Positions 47,985 to 59,754 of a stretch of DNA of 64,000 nucleotides are shown piece by piece (within the stretch, counting starts at the first letter, position 1; every line of letters begins with the position of its first letter). A program made the position numbers and the translations under genes. The notes below the pieces were generated by a model. The model had not been told where the DNA came from. It did no database searches and was given only the letters and a program-made list of their open reading frames with translations. Source of the stretch: Bubalus kerabau (taxonomy: Eukaryota; Chordata; Mammalia; Artiodactyla; Bovidae); contig NC_073626.1 in NCBI RefSeq assembly GCF_029407905.1, positions 79,635,482 to 79,699,481 of the forward strand, read 5' to 3'.

Positions 47985-49240
47985 TCCCCCTTTTCACTGG
48001 TGCACTCAACTATTTATTAGATGTTCCATTTTGATTTCATAGGGTCACCTTAGAGTCAGCATGTTCAAAATTAAACCCATCATCTTCTCCTAAATCTGCA
48101 TTCTACCTGGTAGTTGAAGTCAGAAACTTGAGTTCAGTGCTCTCCACTTTCCCTACATCCAATCTAAAAAAACAGAATAAGGGCTCCCCTTATTAAAGAA
48201 GTCCACATTCCAGTGCCTGGTACCTATGAACATGTTACCTTCTATGGCAAAAGGGACTTTGCTGATGATTACAGTTAAGAACCTGGAGATGGAAGATTAC
48301 CTTGGATTATCTGGATGAACTTAATTTAATCTCAGCTCCCTTAAAGCATAAAAGAGAGGTAGAAAGAAAGAAGAGGTAGGAAAGAATCGAAATGTGAAAG
48401 GTACTCTACTTGCCACTGTTGGCTTTGAAGATTAGGAAAGAGAGCCACAAGCTAAGGACTGCAGGTGGCCTCTGGAAGATGGGAATGGGACTCAGCTGCT
48501 ACCCAGCAAATACATGGGGATCTCAATTCTGCAAATACAAGAAACTGAATTCTGCTAATGACCTGAATGAACAAGGAAATCAATTCTCCCCTGGGGCCTC
48601 CAGAAAGGGATGCAGCCCTGCTGACACCCTGATTTTAGCGCAGTGAGATCCATGTCAGATTTCTAACAAATTTGTTATGACAGTAATAGAAAACTAATAC
48701 ATCAGTCAAGCACCAACATCTATCAATTCTGCTTCCTAGATTCCTTTCTCGTCACCCCATTCCCTCTTTCATGGCCTAGTTCAGTCACTTATCTCCATCA
48801 GCCTACTCCATAGTCTCCTTATTTTCCTTTCTCCCTCTGTATTCATCTCCCTCTAATCCATCTTGTACTTGGAAGCTAGAACTTCTTTATAACATACAAA
48901 TATGACCTTGTTATTTTCTTCTTCAAAATTCTATGGTAGGCCTACATTGCCAGCATGATAAAACGTCAACTCTTTGGCATGATATACAGATGGCTACACC
49001 TGCCTATCTACTCAATCCCATCTCAAACCACCTACCTTTCTCACCCAGCGCTGCAGTACTGTACTTGCAGAACTTGAACTCCTAAAGTAAGTCCTGTTCT
49101 TTCATGCCTTGGGGCCTTTGCACATGCTATACCTTCAGTTTAGAATGCTCTCCCCAATTTGTCGCCCTAGTAGGCTCCTACTCAAGCTTCATGTGTATCT
49201 TTAGTACCTAGCACAGCAGCACTCAGTAAATTTTTCCAGA
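47985..49240 (+). repeat. L2 LINE 3' region, split by another ancient repeat
   Basis: The left part has 'cagcatgttcaaaattaaac' followed by ccatcatcttc and ccctacatccaatct. The right part resumes at about 48703 with catctatcaattctgcttcc, has 'ttggggcctttgcacatgct' and gaatgctctcccc, and ends ctagcacagcagcactcagt. All are L2 landmarks in order. The insert is 48173-48702. Confidence 0.8.
48173..48702 (+). repeat. Ancient mammalian repeat inserted in L2
   Basis: The phrases 'ttctatggcaaaagggactt', 'ggctttgaagattaggaaag', tctggaagatgggaa, 'ggcctccagaaagggatgca' and 'aatagaaaactaatac' mark a common ancient repeat. The family name is not assigned. It sits within the L2 phrase after acatccaatct. Confidence 0.7.
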
Positions 49241-49959
49241 CACCTTCCCATCCATCTAGTGTTGTCCTTGAAAACCTCTTCCCTCCTCCTTCTCCCTCCT
49301 TCAAAGGACTGACCCTGATGGAGCTGCCCTCACTGTGGAGTTAGCATTCTGCATGAGTGGAGTCCATTCCAGCCTGAACCAGGCTTTCACATTTACTGAG
49401 GATGTAGCACACAGCATTGTATTTCTGATTTCTATGTCATTTTCATGTATCTCTTTTCTGGTTTTAAAGACATAGCTATAGCTATTAATTTTTTTAAATG
49501 ATTCCTCTTTAGGAGAATTGCATGTATATTTTTGATATATCTTGGTCTATGTCCTGTGTTTCAAGATAATTACCCAGAGATATCCACTGTCCGAACCAGG
49601 GTGCAGATGCCTGCAAGTGGCAGAGGGGACCTCAGGAGTAGCGTTCTTGGTCTGACATTGATGGAGTTGAATAACTCAAAGTTCCCATTGACAGCATATT
49701 CTAGGAGGCGGTAACCCAGGGGTGCTTCACAACCTTCACAATTCTTCACAACCCTATAGGCCTTTGGGTTGTCACTTTCTCCTCTGCTCTACAATTGCTC
49801 ACTGGTCACTTTGAGAAAATGAGGCAGTCAGCACCTGTTCTCTCTGCATTTGAAATATATGGCAGGATCCTAAATGTTCACTGACAAGAGGTGTCCACCA
49901 CCTAAGAAACTTTTTAAAAGTTAGAAATCACATGATGGCATATGTAAACCATTTCAGCC
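49241..49959. other. Unique intron
   Basis: No repeat or gene was recognised. Confidence 0.4.
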
Positions 49960-50160
49960 TTCTTCTATCAGTGGAAAAAATAAAAACAGCCTGAATATCC
50001 ATCAGTGAATGAATGGCTAAACTATTGTATGCACATGTTGGGGAATACTATTTGAGTATGAAGTTGATCTGGGATTTAAGTTGTCTTACTGAATGGGAAT
50101 GTAGGGACCAGGACACTTAACGTGTAGCATATGATTCCATTTCTACAGTCCTCAACTATA
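49960..50160 (+). mobile_element. Old L1 (L1M type) fragment
   Basis: The phrases 'cagcctgaatatccatcagt' and gaatgaatggctaaactatt, and 'catatgattccatttctaca', match the ORF2 end and 3' UTR of an ancient L1. Downstream (to about 50270) is AT-rich and ends in a poly(A). Confidence 0.7.
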
Positions 50161-50324
50161 AATATATTGTAAATACTAATATAAATTTATATTTATTATA
50201 ATTTATAGTACAGCAAAACTATATATATTATATATTATAGCAAATATTTAAAAGTGAAAAAAAAAAACTGAGAGAATACAAGCCCTACTGACACAAGGAG
50301 GAGGCTGGGATTAGGGGTGGCAGT

Positions 50325-50600
50325 CAGAGCAGGCGACGGCACCCACTCCAGTGCTCCTGCCTGGAAAATCCTGTGGACGGAGGAGCCTGGTGGGCTGCAG
50401 TCCATGGGGTTGCTGAGAGTTGGACACGACTGAGCGACTTCACTTTCACTTTTCGATTTCCTGCATTGGAGAAGGAAATGGCAACCCACTCCAGTGTTCT
50501 TGCCTGGAGAATCCCAGGGATGGGGGAGCCTGGTGGGCTGCTGTCTGTGGGGTCATACAGAGTCAGACACGACTGAAGCGACTTAGCAGCAGCAGCAGGG
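50325..50600 (+). mobile_element. BOV-A2 SINE (dimeric, 5' truncated)
   Basis: Two copies of the 'ccactccagtg' body lie in tandem. The first ends 'cacgactgagcgacttcact' and the second ends acacgactgaagcgacttag with a GCAGCAGCAGCAG tail. Confidence 0.92.
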
Positions 50601-51358
50601 AAGAGGTATTATACTCTTTGCTTTCTCTATCCCTGGGGAATTTTTTAATATTGAGATGGAATCATGTATTACAATTAAATATAAAAACTTTAACATAATT
50701 CTGAACAGGGAAGATATGACTTAGGACAAAAAGCAACCACTTTGGTTGGAGCTAGGTGGTGATCCTGAGGGGAGACATGGGCACAGACCCAACCATTCCC
50801 CCTCATTAGAGAATCTAGCAGTAGGCGAAGAGTGGCAGCTCTGTCCCTGTGGTTAATACTCTCAGAATAGTTCATTGTTCTCGAATGTCTTGCTTTATTG
50901 CTTTTATGAGTAAGGAAATAGAATAGCTTTTTAGCACACTCCTGTGTTTATTTAACTATATATTAATGATTATTAACTATTATACTTCAATCTTTGTATC
51001 TTCCTCCACTTATTCTCTCTCTCCTTAGCTTATACCTTTCCCCTCTTACCATCTGGTTGATATATCCTATATAGGATCTGCCTCAAAATTGACAAATTCC
51101 AGGTAGTCTTTCTTAATTAACTTAGTCTTATTGATAAATCCTTAACTCAGTATGTTCTTGATGAATGTGCTTTAATATTTGACAACTTCATTTTACACCG
51201 TCTAGAGATATTGCTTGCTAATTGTTTTTCTGTCATTTTTTGCATATATGTTCTCTTAATTCATCTTTTAAAGTAATGGACTCTCTATGAGATGAAATAC
51301 AGGGAACAGTGAGGGGTATGGACATTGGAGACAGAAACACCTATTTGAAACCTGATCC
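50601..51358. other. Unique intron
   Basis: No repeat or gene was recognised. Confidence 0.45.
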
Positions 51359-51368
51359 TTCCACTTTT

Positions 51369-51498
51369 GGAGAAGGAAATGGCAACCCACTCCAGTGTTC
51401 TTGCCTGGAGAATCCCAGGGATGGGGGAGCCTGGTGGGCTGCCGTCTACGGGGTCGCACAGAGTCAAACACGACTGATGCAACTTAGCAGCTGCAGCT
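51369..51498 (+). mobile_element. BOV-A2 3' monomer with TSD
   Basis: The sequence runs from 'ggagaaggaaatggcaaccc' to cttagcagctgcagc. The 10-bp duplication ttccactttt lies at 51359-51368 and 51499-51508. The 5' end is truncated. Confidence 0.92.
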
Positions 51499-51889
51499 TT
51501 CCACTTTTTAGTTGGACATTTTAAAGAAAATTCCTTCTTTTAAGCTACTTTTTTCCCACATGTAAAACTGGAATAAATCATGATTTAAACTAATGACATT
51601 ATCTGATGTCAGATGATTTATTTGCTAGCTTTAGTCAAATATGTTCAGGGTCCTGGGTACTACAAAGATAGCCCAAATATTCAAGTTACTACCTAAGGGG
51701 ACTCCTTTGTTCCTCAAACTCTGCTTACTGTGAATTTGCTCACATCCAAAGGAACTGTTCCATATTTGTCTAGTTTTTTTTTTCCTGCTACTTTGATTTT
51801 TTTGTTTTGTTTTTGCTACTTTGGGGATCACGGTCATACTTTGTCCTGGCATCATTTCTTGGGTTACTTATAACATATCTATGTTTATG

Positions 51890-52240
51890 TGCATTCATTC
51901 ATGTAGTCATTCATCAGTACTCCACCCTTTAAGTTCTCAACTGGGGCTCCTGTAGCAAAGGACAGACAACAAGAGAAAAACAGATAAATATGTTTTAATA
52001 TAAGTTTTACATGCATGGGAGCCTTCATAAGGAAATGAAGATCCAAAGAAACAGTTAAATCTGAGCATGTGGAAGAGTAGAGAATCTTGGAAAGACATGA
52101 TGGGACAAAGAGTTTGAGTAAGTGTGGTGAACTGGGGAAATTTAGCAAGGCCTGTTCACTCAGGTCCTCTCTGTGTCCACTGTCTTGTTCTTTGCAGTAA
52201 GGATGCTTCTTTCTTTTGGGTATAGGAAGGGCATCTCTCA
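51890..52240 (-). repeat. Possible ancient repeat end
   Basis: Minus-strand phrases equivalent to TTTTTCTCTTGTTGTCTGTC and CAGTTGAGAACTTAAAGGGT resemble a recurrent ancient mammalian repeat terminus. Family not assigned; low certainty. Confidence 0.35.
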
Positions 52241-54094
52241 CAAGGGGATTTTATAAACTGCTTCTAAGGATGGTCAGAGAGTCCTTTCTGCACATGCCAT
52301 TTCTCAAATTCCTTCAATTTGAAATATTCAATACGCCAAGGTCCCGTATTCAAGGGTAGCGTGTCTTGAATTATGTCATAAAAACTAAATGAGTCTAAGT
52401 CACATCTCAGCCTTGTATCACCATTGTCTAAGAAAGTAGAGATTTTATGATTAACACCTATGATAATTTTTTCTACACTAATTGACAAAGTTACTAAAAG
52501 CAGTGAGGAGAAAAGCAAAAATTTGTAATTAAACCTCAAGCTTGTTTATTCCTTTTTTTTTCTGCTTCTTAATAACCTAATTTGATTTTGTCCCTTAAAT
52601 AACACTGCTGGCAATGTTAAGCTAAAATATTTAAAATGTAAAGTTACCACATCAAATCACATGGCCCATAATAAACCCATTTTCAACCATTTACCATCAG
52701 TAAGTGACAAGATGGTCATTTCCTCTGACTTTAAGCTCAGCAAGAATCTGTTTCAAAGATCATCTCAGAATCTCAAAATTGTATTATGTTTCTCATGTCA
52801 AGCCTAAGCCTGAGATGGAAAGTTTTATTGAGCTTTATTAATCTTTAGCCACTATACTACATTTCAAATGTTCACAGAATGTATTTTCTCATTCTCTCTA
52901 AAGCATACTGGGGTACCTTTCCCTCATTTGTACTTTCACTATGTAAACACACAGGATACATAGGCAACTCAGTCATGCACGTAGATGCCAGAAAAAGTCA
53001 AGGGCAAGAGAAAGTGCTATGCAAGTGGTGTGTGGCTCACCGTCTGAGCCGCTATGGTCACTTGCTGACATCCTTTCTTCCGTTTGCTCCTTCAACAAGA
53101 ACTCAGCGACCCCGTCATATTCAACTGTTAAAGTCCAATGCGTAGAGAATTTGACCTTGCCCAACAGCTGGCTAATGACCCATTTCCTCCGTGATCCTTT
53201 ATGCAGAGAGTGAGCCACAAGTCTTTTTTTTTTTTTTTAAAGCACAGTTTTAAGTGCATGATATATTAATTCATGATTTTAAAGAGATGTGTTTCAAACA
53301 GATGACACTGTCTTCTAAATGTTTTCCTTATCCTCAAATTCTGGACTGTTTATATGGGTTCTGTGGGATTGTACTCATTGAAGGGGATCACTAATGGTGT
53401 GTCAAAGCATTTTGGAGATACAGAATCACTCTCCAATTAGGTTAGTATTTTAAGAAAAAACAACGTCTAGTCAGATGAAAGTCATAGTGATGAGCTAGTA
53501 GGTTAGGGGACAGGCAAAGCTAAACAACATGTGCTAGACATGCTATGCTTTCCTGGTGCATCCATTTTTCTGGCAATAAGTTATTTTAAATTGTTTTATG
53601 CAACAACAACAACAACAAAAATCATTGGCGCAGACAATAAAAAGTAGGACTTCTCCCTGCCTGCATTCTGAACTAACTGAGAAACAAGAAAAAGTCAGCA
53701 GATGGAGTCCAAAATGATACCTTTAGTACTGATAAAGCTGATCTCAGAGAATGTGGCTTTTACCTGCATAAAATTGTTTCTAAGACTGAAAGACAGAGTT
53801 AGATAGACTTAACTAGCTGGTCTTGGGCCCAGGGCTGGGCCACCACAGGCCTCTCACTCAGAGGCAGAGCTTTGGCTGAGTGCAGGCTGGAGAACAATCC
53901 TCTAGTGCAGGCTGACTCACAAAAGGAAAAGGAGGGACGGAGCTGGGGTCTGTACGTCCGTCCAGTGCCTCTGCACATTCCTCATCTGCATACAGCACTT
54001 CTGACCCTCTAGGCTCTATCAATTTGGGTCCAATCAGAAGACAAGAAAAACACTAGTAATTTGAATGGGGAAAATTTAATATAAAGATTAATAT
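52241..54094. other. Unassigned intron with two unexplained small open frames
   Basis: No young repeat was recognised. Minus-strand open frames at 52264-52539 (hydrophobic start) and 52973-53218 match nothing I know. A poly(T) lies at 53224-53238 and a short CAACAA run at about 53603-53620. Confidence 0.4.
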
Positions 54095-55281
54095 GTGAAT
54101 CAAGAATTTCCAGATGTTCAAGCTGGATTTAGAAAAGTCAGAGGAACCAGAGATCAAATTGCCAACATCCACTGGATCATAGAAAAAGCAAGAGAATTCT
54201 ATTAAAAACACCTACTTCTGCTTCATTAATGCCTTTGACCGTGTGGATCACAACAAACTGTGGAAAATTCTTAAAGATATGGGAACACCACACCACCTCA
54301 CCTGCCTCCTGATTAGTGTGGAGATCAAGAAGCAACAATTAGAACCAGACATGTAATAACAGATTGGTTTCAAATTAGGAAAGAAGTATGTCAAGGCTGT
54401 ATATTGTCATCCTGCTTATTTAACTTACATGCAGAGTACATCATGCGAAATGCTGGGCTGGATGAAACACAAGCTGGAATCAAGATTGCCAGGAGAAACA
54501 TCAATAACCTCAGATATGCGTATGACACCACCTTTATGGCAGAAAGCAAAGAAGAACCAAAGAGCCTCTTGATAAAAGTGAAAAGAGGAGAGTTTAAAAT
54601 TAAACATTCAGAAAACTAAGATCATGGCATCCAGTCTTATCACTTCATTGCAAATAGATGGGGAAACAGTGGAAACAGTGGGAGACTTTATTTTTGGGGG
54701 CTCCAAAATGACTGCAGATGGTCACTGCAGCCATGAAATTAAAAGACACTTGTTCCTTAGAAGAAAAGCTATTACCAACCTAGACAGCATATTAAAAAGC
54801 AGAGACATTACTTTGCCAACAAAGGTCCATATAGTCAAAGCTATGATTTTTCCAGTAGTCATGCAGGATGTGAGAGCTGGCCCATAAAGAAAAACTGAAA
54901 GCGGAAGAATTGATGCTTTTGAACTGTGATGTTGGAGAAGACTCTTGGAGTCCATTGGACTGCAAGGAGATCGAACCAATCAATCCGAAAGGACATCAGT
55001 CCCAAATATTCTTTGGAAAGACTGATGCTGAAGCTGAAACTCCAATCCTTTGGCCACCTGATGCGAAGAACTGACTTATTTGAAAAGACTCTGATGCTGG
55101 GAAAGATGGAAGGCTGGAGAAGGGGACAACACAGGATGAGATCATTGGTTGGCATCACCAACTCAATGGACATTGGTTTGCTCAAGCTCTGGGTGTTGGT
55201 GATGGACAGGAAAGCCTGGTGTGCTGCAGTCCATGGGGTTGCAAAGAGTTGGACACGACTGAGTGACTAAACTGTACTGAA
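54095..55281 (+). mobile_element. BovB LINE fragment, 1.19 kb
   Basis: The fragment starts at the RT phrase 'tccagatgttcaagctggat' and ends after cacgactgagtgactaaact. The frame is broken (open at 54404-54619, 54624-54887 and 54926-55270). The catalytic motif reads YAYD (54515-54526) in place of YADD, and the KAFDCVDH stretch has a deletion near 54225. No TSD was resolved. Confidence 0.93.
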
Positions 55282-55710
55282 TAGTGGATTAGATACTAAG
55301 GGGTGAAGAGAACTCTAGCAGAGCAGATATGGGAGCAGCTACTATGTCTAGATGAAACAGAACCTCCAAAGAAGAAACTAATTTTTAAGAGCCCTTGCCC
55401 CCAAGGCTGAGATTCTGATCTCATTGGAAAAGATGTGATTGCGGTCCATGGTGGGTGAAGTTCTCAGAGGTGAGACAAGCCAGGGCTGGCAAACAGGAAA
55501 CCACCTGCCTGGTGCCTGAGACTCATCAGGAAGCTGCCTAGTGAGTTCTGGTAAAAACATACTGGAGGTTGAACACCACTGGGTGTCCCAAACGCCACTG
55601 AGAGTCAAAGGCCACAGAAGCAAGAAGGAAAAGCTACCCTAAAACCAAGAAGAGGGTCCTTTCCTCTGGCAGTGGCCTTCTGGTGCCCTCTACTGACAAA
55701 GCTTTACTTC
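55282..55710. other. Unique intron
   Basis: No repeat or gene was recognised. Confidence 0.45.
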
Positions 55711-55985
55711 TGCTGCTGCTGCTGCTGCTAAGTTGCTTCAGTCGTGTTCCACTCTGTGTGACCCCACAGATGGCAGCCCACCAGGCTCCCCCGTCCCTGG
55801 GATTCTCCAGGCAAGAACACTGGAGTGGGTTGCCATTTCCTTCTCCGATGCAGGAAAGTGAAAGAGAAGTCGCTCAGTCGTGTCCGACTCTTAGCGACCC
55901 CATGGACTGCAAGCTACCAGGCTCCTCTGTCCATGGGATTTTCCAGGCAAGAGTACTGGAGTGGGGTGCCATTGCCTTCTTCTAC
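55711..55985 (-). mobile_element. BOV-A2 SINE with (CTG)n
   Basis: The plus strand begins with a (CTG) run and 'ctaagttgcttcagtcgtgt', continues through two monomer bodies, and ends 'ggtgccattgccttcttcta'. This is a reverse-complement dimeric BOV-A2 whose 3' CAG tail appears as (CTG)6 at 55710-55727. Confidence 0.92.
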
Positions 55986-56188
55986 CATATGGCAAAGGAG
56001 AAATGCTTGAGTCCACTCCAGTATCACAAAGCAGGGGAAAGAAGGGTAAATTTGGAGCTGAAAGGCACTAAATTAATAACTGGCATAGGAAGAAGTGAAT
56101 GAGAGAAACAGAGAGAGGCTAGGAGTTTTACAGTGTTTTTGTTTTTGTTTCAAGATGAAACGCCAGATTTTAAGAAATTTCTATTTCA

Positions 56189-56438
56189 CAGTGGGGAGAG
56201 AAGGATTAGGAGTTTGGGGTTAGCAGATGCAAACTGGTATATATAGAATGGATAAACAACAAAGCCCTACTGTATAGCACAGGAAACTATATTCAAAATT
56301 CTGTTATAAACCATAATGGAAAAGAATATGAAAAAATAAATCTATCTACGTATCTATATACCTGAGTCATTTTGCTATATAGCAGAAATTAACACAATAT
56401 TGTAAATCAACTATACTTCAATAAAATACTTTTTTAAA
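56189..56438 (+). mobile_element. L1 3' UTR fragment with perfect 17-bp TSD
   Basis: This 250-bp L1 3' end contains tgtatagcacaggaaactat, 'aacacaatattgtaaatcaa' and ctatacttcaataaaatact. The duplication aagaaatttctatttca lies at 56172-56188 and 56439-56455. Confidence 0.9.
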
Positions 56439-56455
56439 AAGAAATTTCTATTTCA

Positions 56456-57184
56456 GGCTTGGCGTAGGTAACTTCCAACCATGAACAACTGAATGAGTCC
56501 AGCCTTCTCTGCTTTAAGAGCACTTGCTGAATATATTTAAGAGGTAATGAAGAGATAATGGAAACTTCTTCATCGCCCACTTAAAAATTTTGTTTTGTCA
56601 TGGTGCATCAAATTTCCTCATTAAGACTCATTGCTCTCTATCCCAGAAGATCCTTATTGAAATAGGAATATTCTGGGGAGCATCCTATTGTAAACCTTTA
56701 TTGGCCAAAACTTTTCTTGGGATAAAAGGCAGACAAGAATAAAAACTTAGAAAAAGGGACTCAGCAACGATCAGTGAGGGGACAGAACCACAGACACAGA
56801 TTTAATCTCTTTTGTGATTTTTCCATTTCTATGATTCCAACTTCGTGTGAGCTGAAAAGTGAAGAGTCTGGTGGCATGACACCTCTTGCTACTCCTTCCT
56901 GTCTCTCTGCCTCTAAAATGCCTCCCAGCACAGAAAAGAAACGGCATCAGTGAAAGTCAGGGTGGTTCACAATGCCCAGGATCATGGTCATAGAGAGGAA
57001 CTCCTTTTCCTTCTGGGACTTCTTTCCAACTCAACAGTCACCAGCACTCTGTATGGAACGGGCGGAGGGGAGCTGATAATTGTTCTCTCCTCACCCCCTT
57101 CCCATTCTCTCAAGCCCATTCAGGAGCCCAGGACTTTGCCTTAAGCTGGATCACTTTTTCTGCACTGTTTAATAATATTTCTGG
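56456..57184. other. Unique intron
   Basis: No repeat or gene was recognised. Confidence 0.4.
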
Positions 57185-57395
57185 GGAATCCTTAATTTCT
57201 TGAGAGCTTATTATGTATTATAAGCACTGTGCTAAGAATTCACTAATTTAATTCTCACATAAACTCTCTGAAGCAGGTTATACAATGTTCTGTTTTAGAG
57301 AGGAAAAAACCAAGGGTGAGAGCAGCTTAGAAGCTGATAATGGTGTGGCCAGGCTTCCTGTGCAGGCAGCCTGATCCTCAAGAACACAATTACAA
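57185..57395 (-). repeat. MIR-type SINE
   Basis: The plus-strand phrases 'attataagcactgtgctaag', 'aattctcacataaactctct' and gaagcaggttataca are the reverse complement of the MIR 3' half. The 5' half is diverged. Confidence 0.75.
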
Positions 57396-59219
57396 CCACT
57401 GCTTCCCCACTTGGGAATTCCTTTTGGTTAATCAGGCACCACAGTATCTTTAGATTTTGCCAGAGCAAATTACGTCCTATTAATACAGGAATATGGGTCT
57501 GATTTAATAAGCCAGTTGTCTTTCTGACATCCCATCAACTTAAACACAGTACTCTTCAGATAACCAAGACATTAGTTAGCAAACCCAAAGAACATTTTGT
57601 TTAGGATACAAAATAATCAGTAATAGGGAGCATGAGCAAAGAATGTTTTCATCTGTTGAGTTTTATGCGTCCTCTGTCATTCAGCTCCCTCCAAAGTCAC
57701 AGCTGGTAAAACCAAATGGGTCATTTTACCACAATCAGACTAACGTCACAGTTCAAGAAGCACCATTTGTCCTCCAAGGCAAAGCCATGCACCTAATTAC
57801 AACACACTGTTAATAAATTTATAATAGACAAAAAGAAATTGACTGCTATGGATTTTTTTTCCCCTAGTAAAGCAAAACCATTTAAAGGGCATTTTGTGCA
57901 GCTATTTCTTCTTTTATTGTTTCAATAAAGTTAGTAATATATTCCAGACAGGAAAAAGCAGGGCAGGCCTCAGATGAACAGATTGTATCATCTGATCCTA
58001 CCACATTGTCTCTAATGGGGGAAATTAGCAGCTGAACGTCAACACCTGTCACCATGAGCAGATCCTGGCACACACACCAGGTAGGAAGACTGTGCTGTTC
58101 CTTAGAGCAAGCAGAGCCTGGGCCACCAGACCCCATGCACATGCCAGAGCCAACAGAAGCAGGCTCCATTTTAAATCAACTGGATATATTAAATGCCAGG
58201 GGTGATGCAGCTGCAGTTCCTAAGGAAGACTGGGTGTTTACAACCGTGAGCTCTAAAAAGGTTTTATGAAGATTGTGCTAACTGCAAGTGGAACCACACA
58301 GACTTAAGCAGAGAGACTGGTCCCAGAAGCAACCATTGAACATTCATCCCCTTGCAAGGGCAAATGTACCACAGAACATTCATCCCCTCTCACACCTAGA
58401 TGGCTTGAGTCATGTCTCCACTGGCAGATTACAGCCAAGTGTTTTACCAACCTCAAGATCAATTGCAGTTATTGAAACTGAATGAATTATGTTGCAAGTC
58501 CAGGCAGTCTGTGAGCATGCCCAAGTGAACAAGCCCACATTTATTTTTCTGACATCATAAGCATGTCTTCTGTTTATAAGGGCTTTGGCCATTTTTCTAT
58601 CTGGTTGCCTAGCAACATTTTGAAAGGACAGAAATAAGGGAGAGGGATGCTGGAGTCATACCAGTGAGTGAATTTGTACGTATTTCACAGATTCCTTTTC
58701 AAAATTCCTCGGGTGGTGGTGGGTGGGGGAGAAGGGGCTGTGTTATCAATAGCACTGCTACTCTTATGGCAGGAACATACAATGCCAGCAAGTATATTTA
58801 TACAAGGATACTCAGCAAACAAAGGGTGGAGGGAGGTATCACTGGTTACTGCATGTTAATAAAGATGAAGAATAAATACATTAACATCAAATCAAAAGAA
58901 ACATATTGAGTAAACATAATGCTCATTTCATTGTTCTCTCTCAGGAAGGTCTCAGACCATTCCTGAGGAAAATCTGTAATCTCTATCATTTTATCCAAAT
59001 GGTGAGTGGCTAATGAACAATACAGTGTTCTTGTCTGCCTTGTATCCTTTCTTTTGCTAAATGATATTTCCCCACAGAAAGTACCAATTCCAATCAGATG
59101 CTCAATTTTATTTTAAAGGAATTGAATAAAGTAGGCTCCCATGATTCTTCTAATTTCCTCTGCATCTGTGGTAATCAGCCTCTAATTAAAATAAATAAAT
59201 TAAAAAAAATTTCATGTGC
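57396..59219. other. Unique intron with a candidate conserved block
   Basis: No repeat was recognised until an L1-like 'ctctaattaaaataaataaa' tip near 59180-59210. The part at 57640-58040 is repeat-free and contains a minus-strand open frame of unknown meaning (57882-58169). Confidence 0.4.
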
Positions 59220-59745
59220 TAAAACTTTCTTTTTTCGTGATTAGTTAATAATTCATCTATTTTATTATTTTTATCCAAAAAAGCTTATGATTTATTTATT
59301 GGTTCTATTGTTTCATATATTTTTGCTTCATTACTTATCACTTCTATTTTATTAAATCCCTTTTTCTTCTACCTGGATTTAAACATTTTTTAAAATTTCT
59401 GTGTTAGAAGTTTAATTCATTTACTTTAATTCTTTCTTGATTATTAATATAAGTATTTGGGGCTATGAATTTGCCTCTAATCCCTGCTTTAACTATTTTC
59501 CTGTTAATTCTGATATGTACTATTTTGATAATAATTACTTTCTACATATTCTTCAGCTTTCATTTAGATTTTCTTTTAAACTTGAATTGTTAAAGATGAT
59601 TTTGCTTTTTTCTCACCTAGGTGGCAGGAGATTTATGTTTTCTGTGTTTATTTCTAATTATATTGTGGACAATTAATGTTGTCTGTACTGTTTATATTTT
59701 TGGAATCTGAGAATGTCTTTGTAGTCTTTGTAACAAGCACAACAG
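59220..59745 (-). mobile_element. Old L1 ORF2 fragment
   Basis: The T-rich plus strand contains 'aaagcttatgatttatttat', 'ggctatgaatttgcctctaa' and 'aggagatttatgttttctgt', the reverse complement of the ORF2 region upstream of the RT in an ancient L1. It is heavily mutated. Confidence 0.7.
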
Positions 59746-59754
59746 TAGTATTGA

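Noticed and set aside
51890..52560. Possible endogenous retrovirus LTR or envelope remnant
   Set aside because: No primer-binding site, polypurine tract, paired LTRs or retroviral protein motif could be found. It is better left as an unassigned ancient repeat.
52973..53218. 81-codon minus-strand frame with several CpGs
   Set aside because: No family recognised, opposite-strand frames are equally open, and there is no transcript signal.
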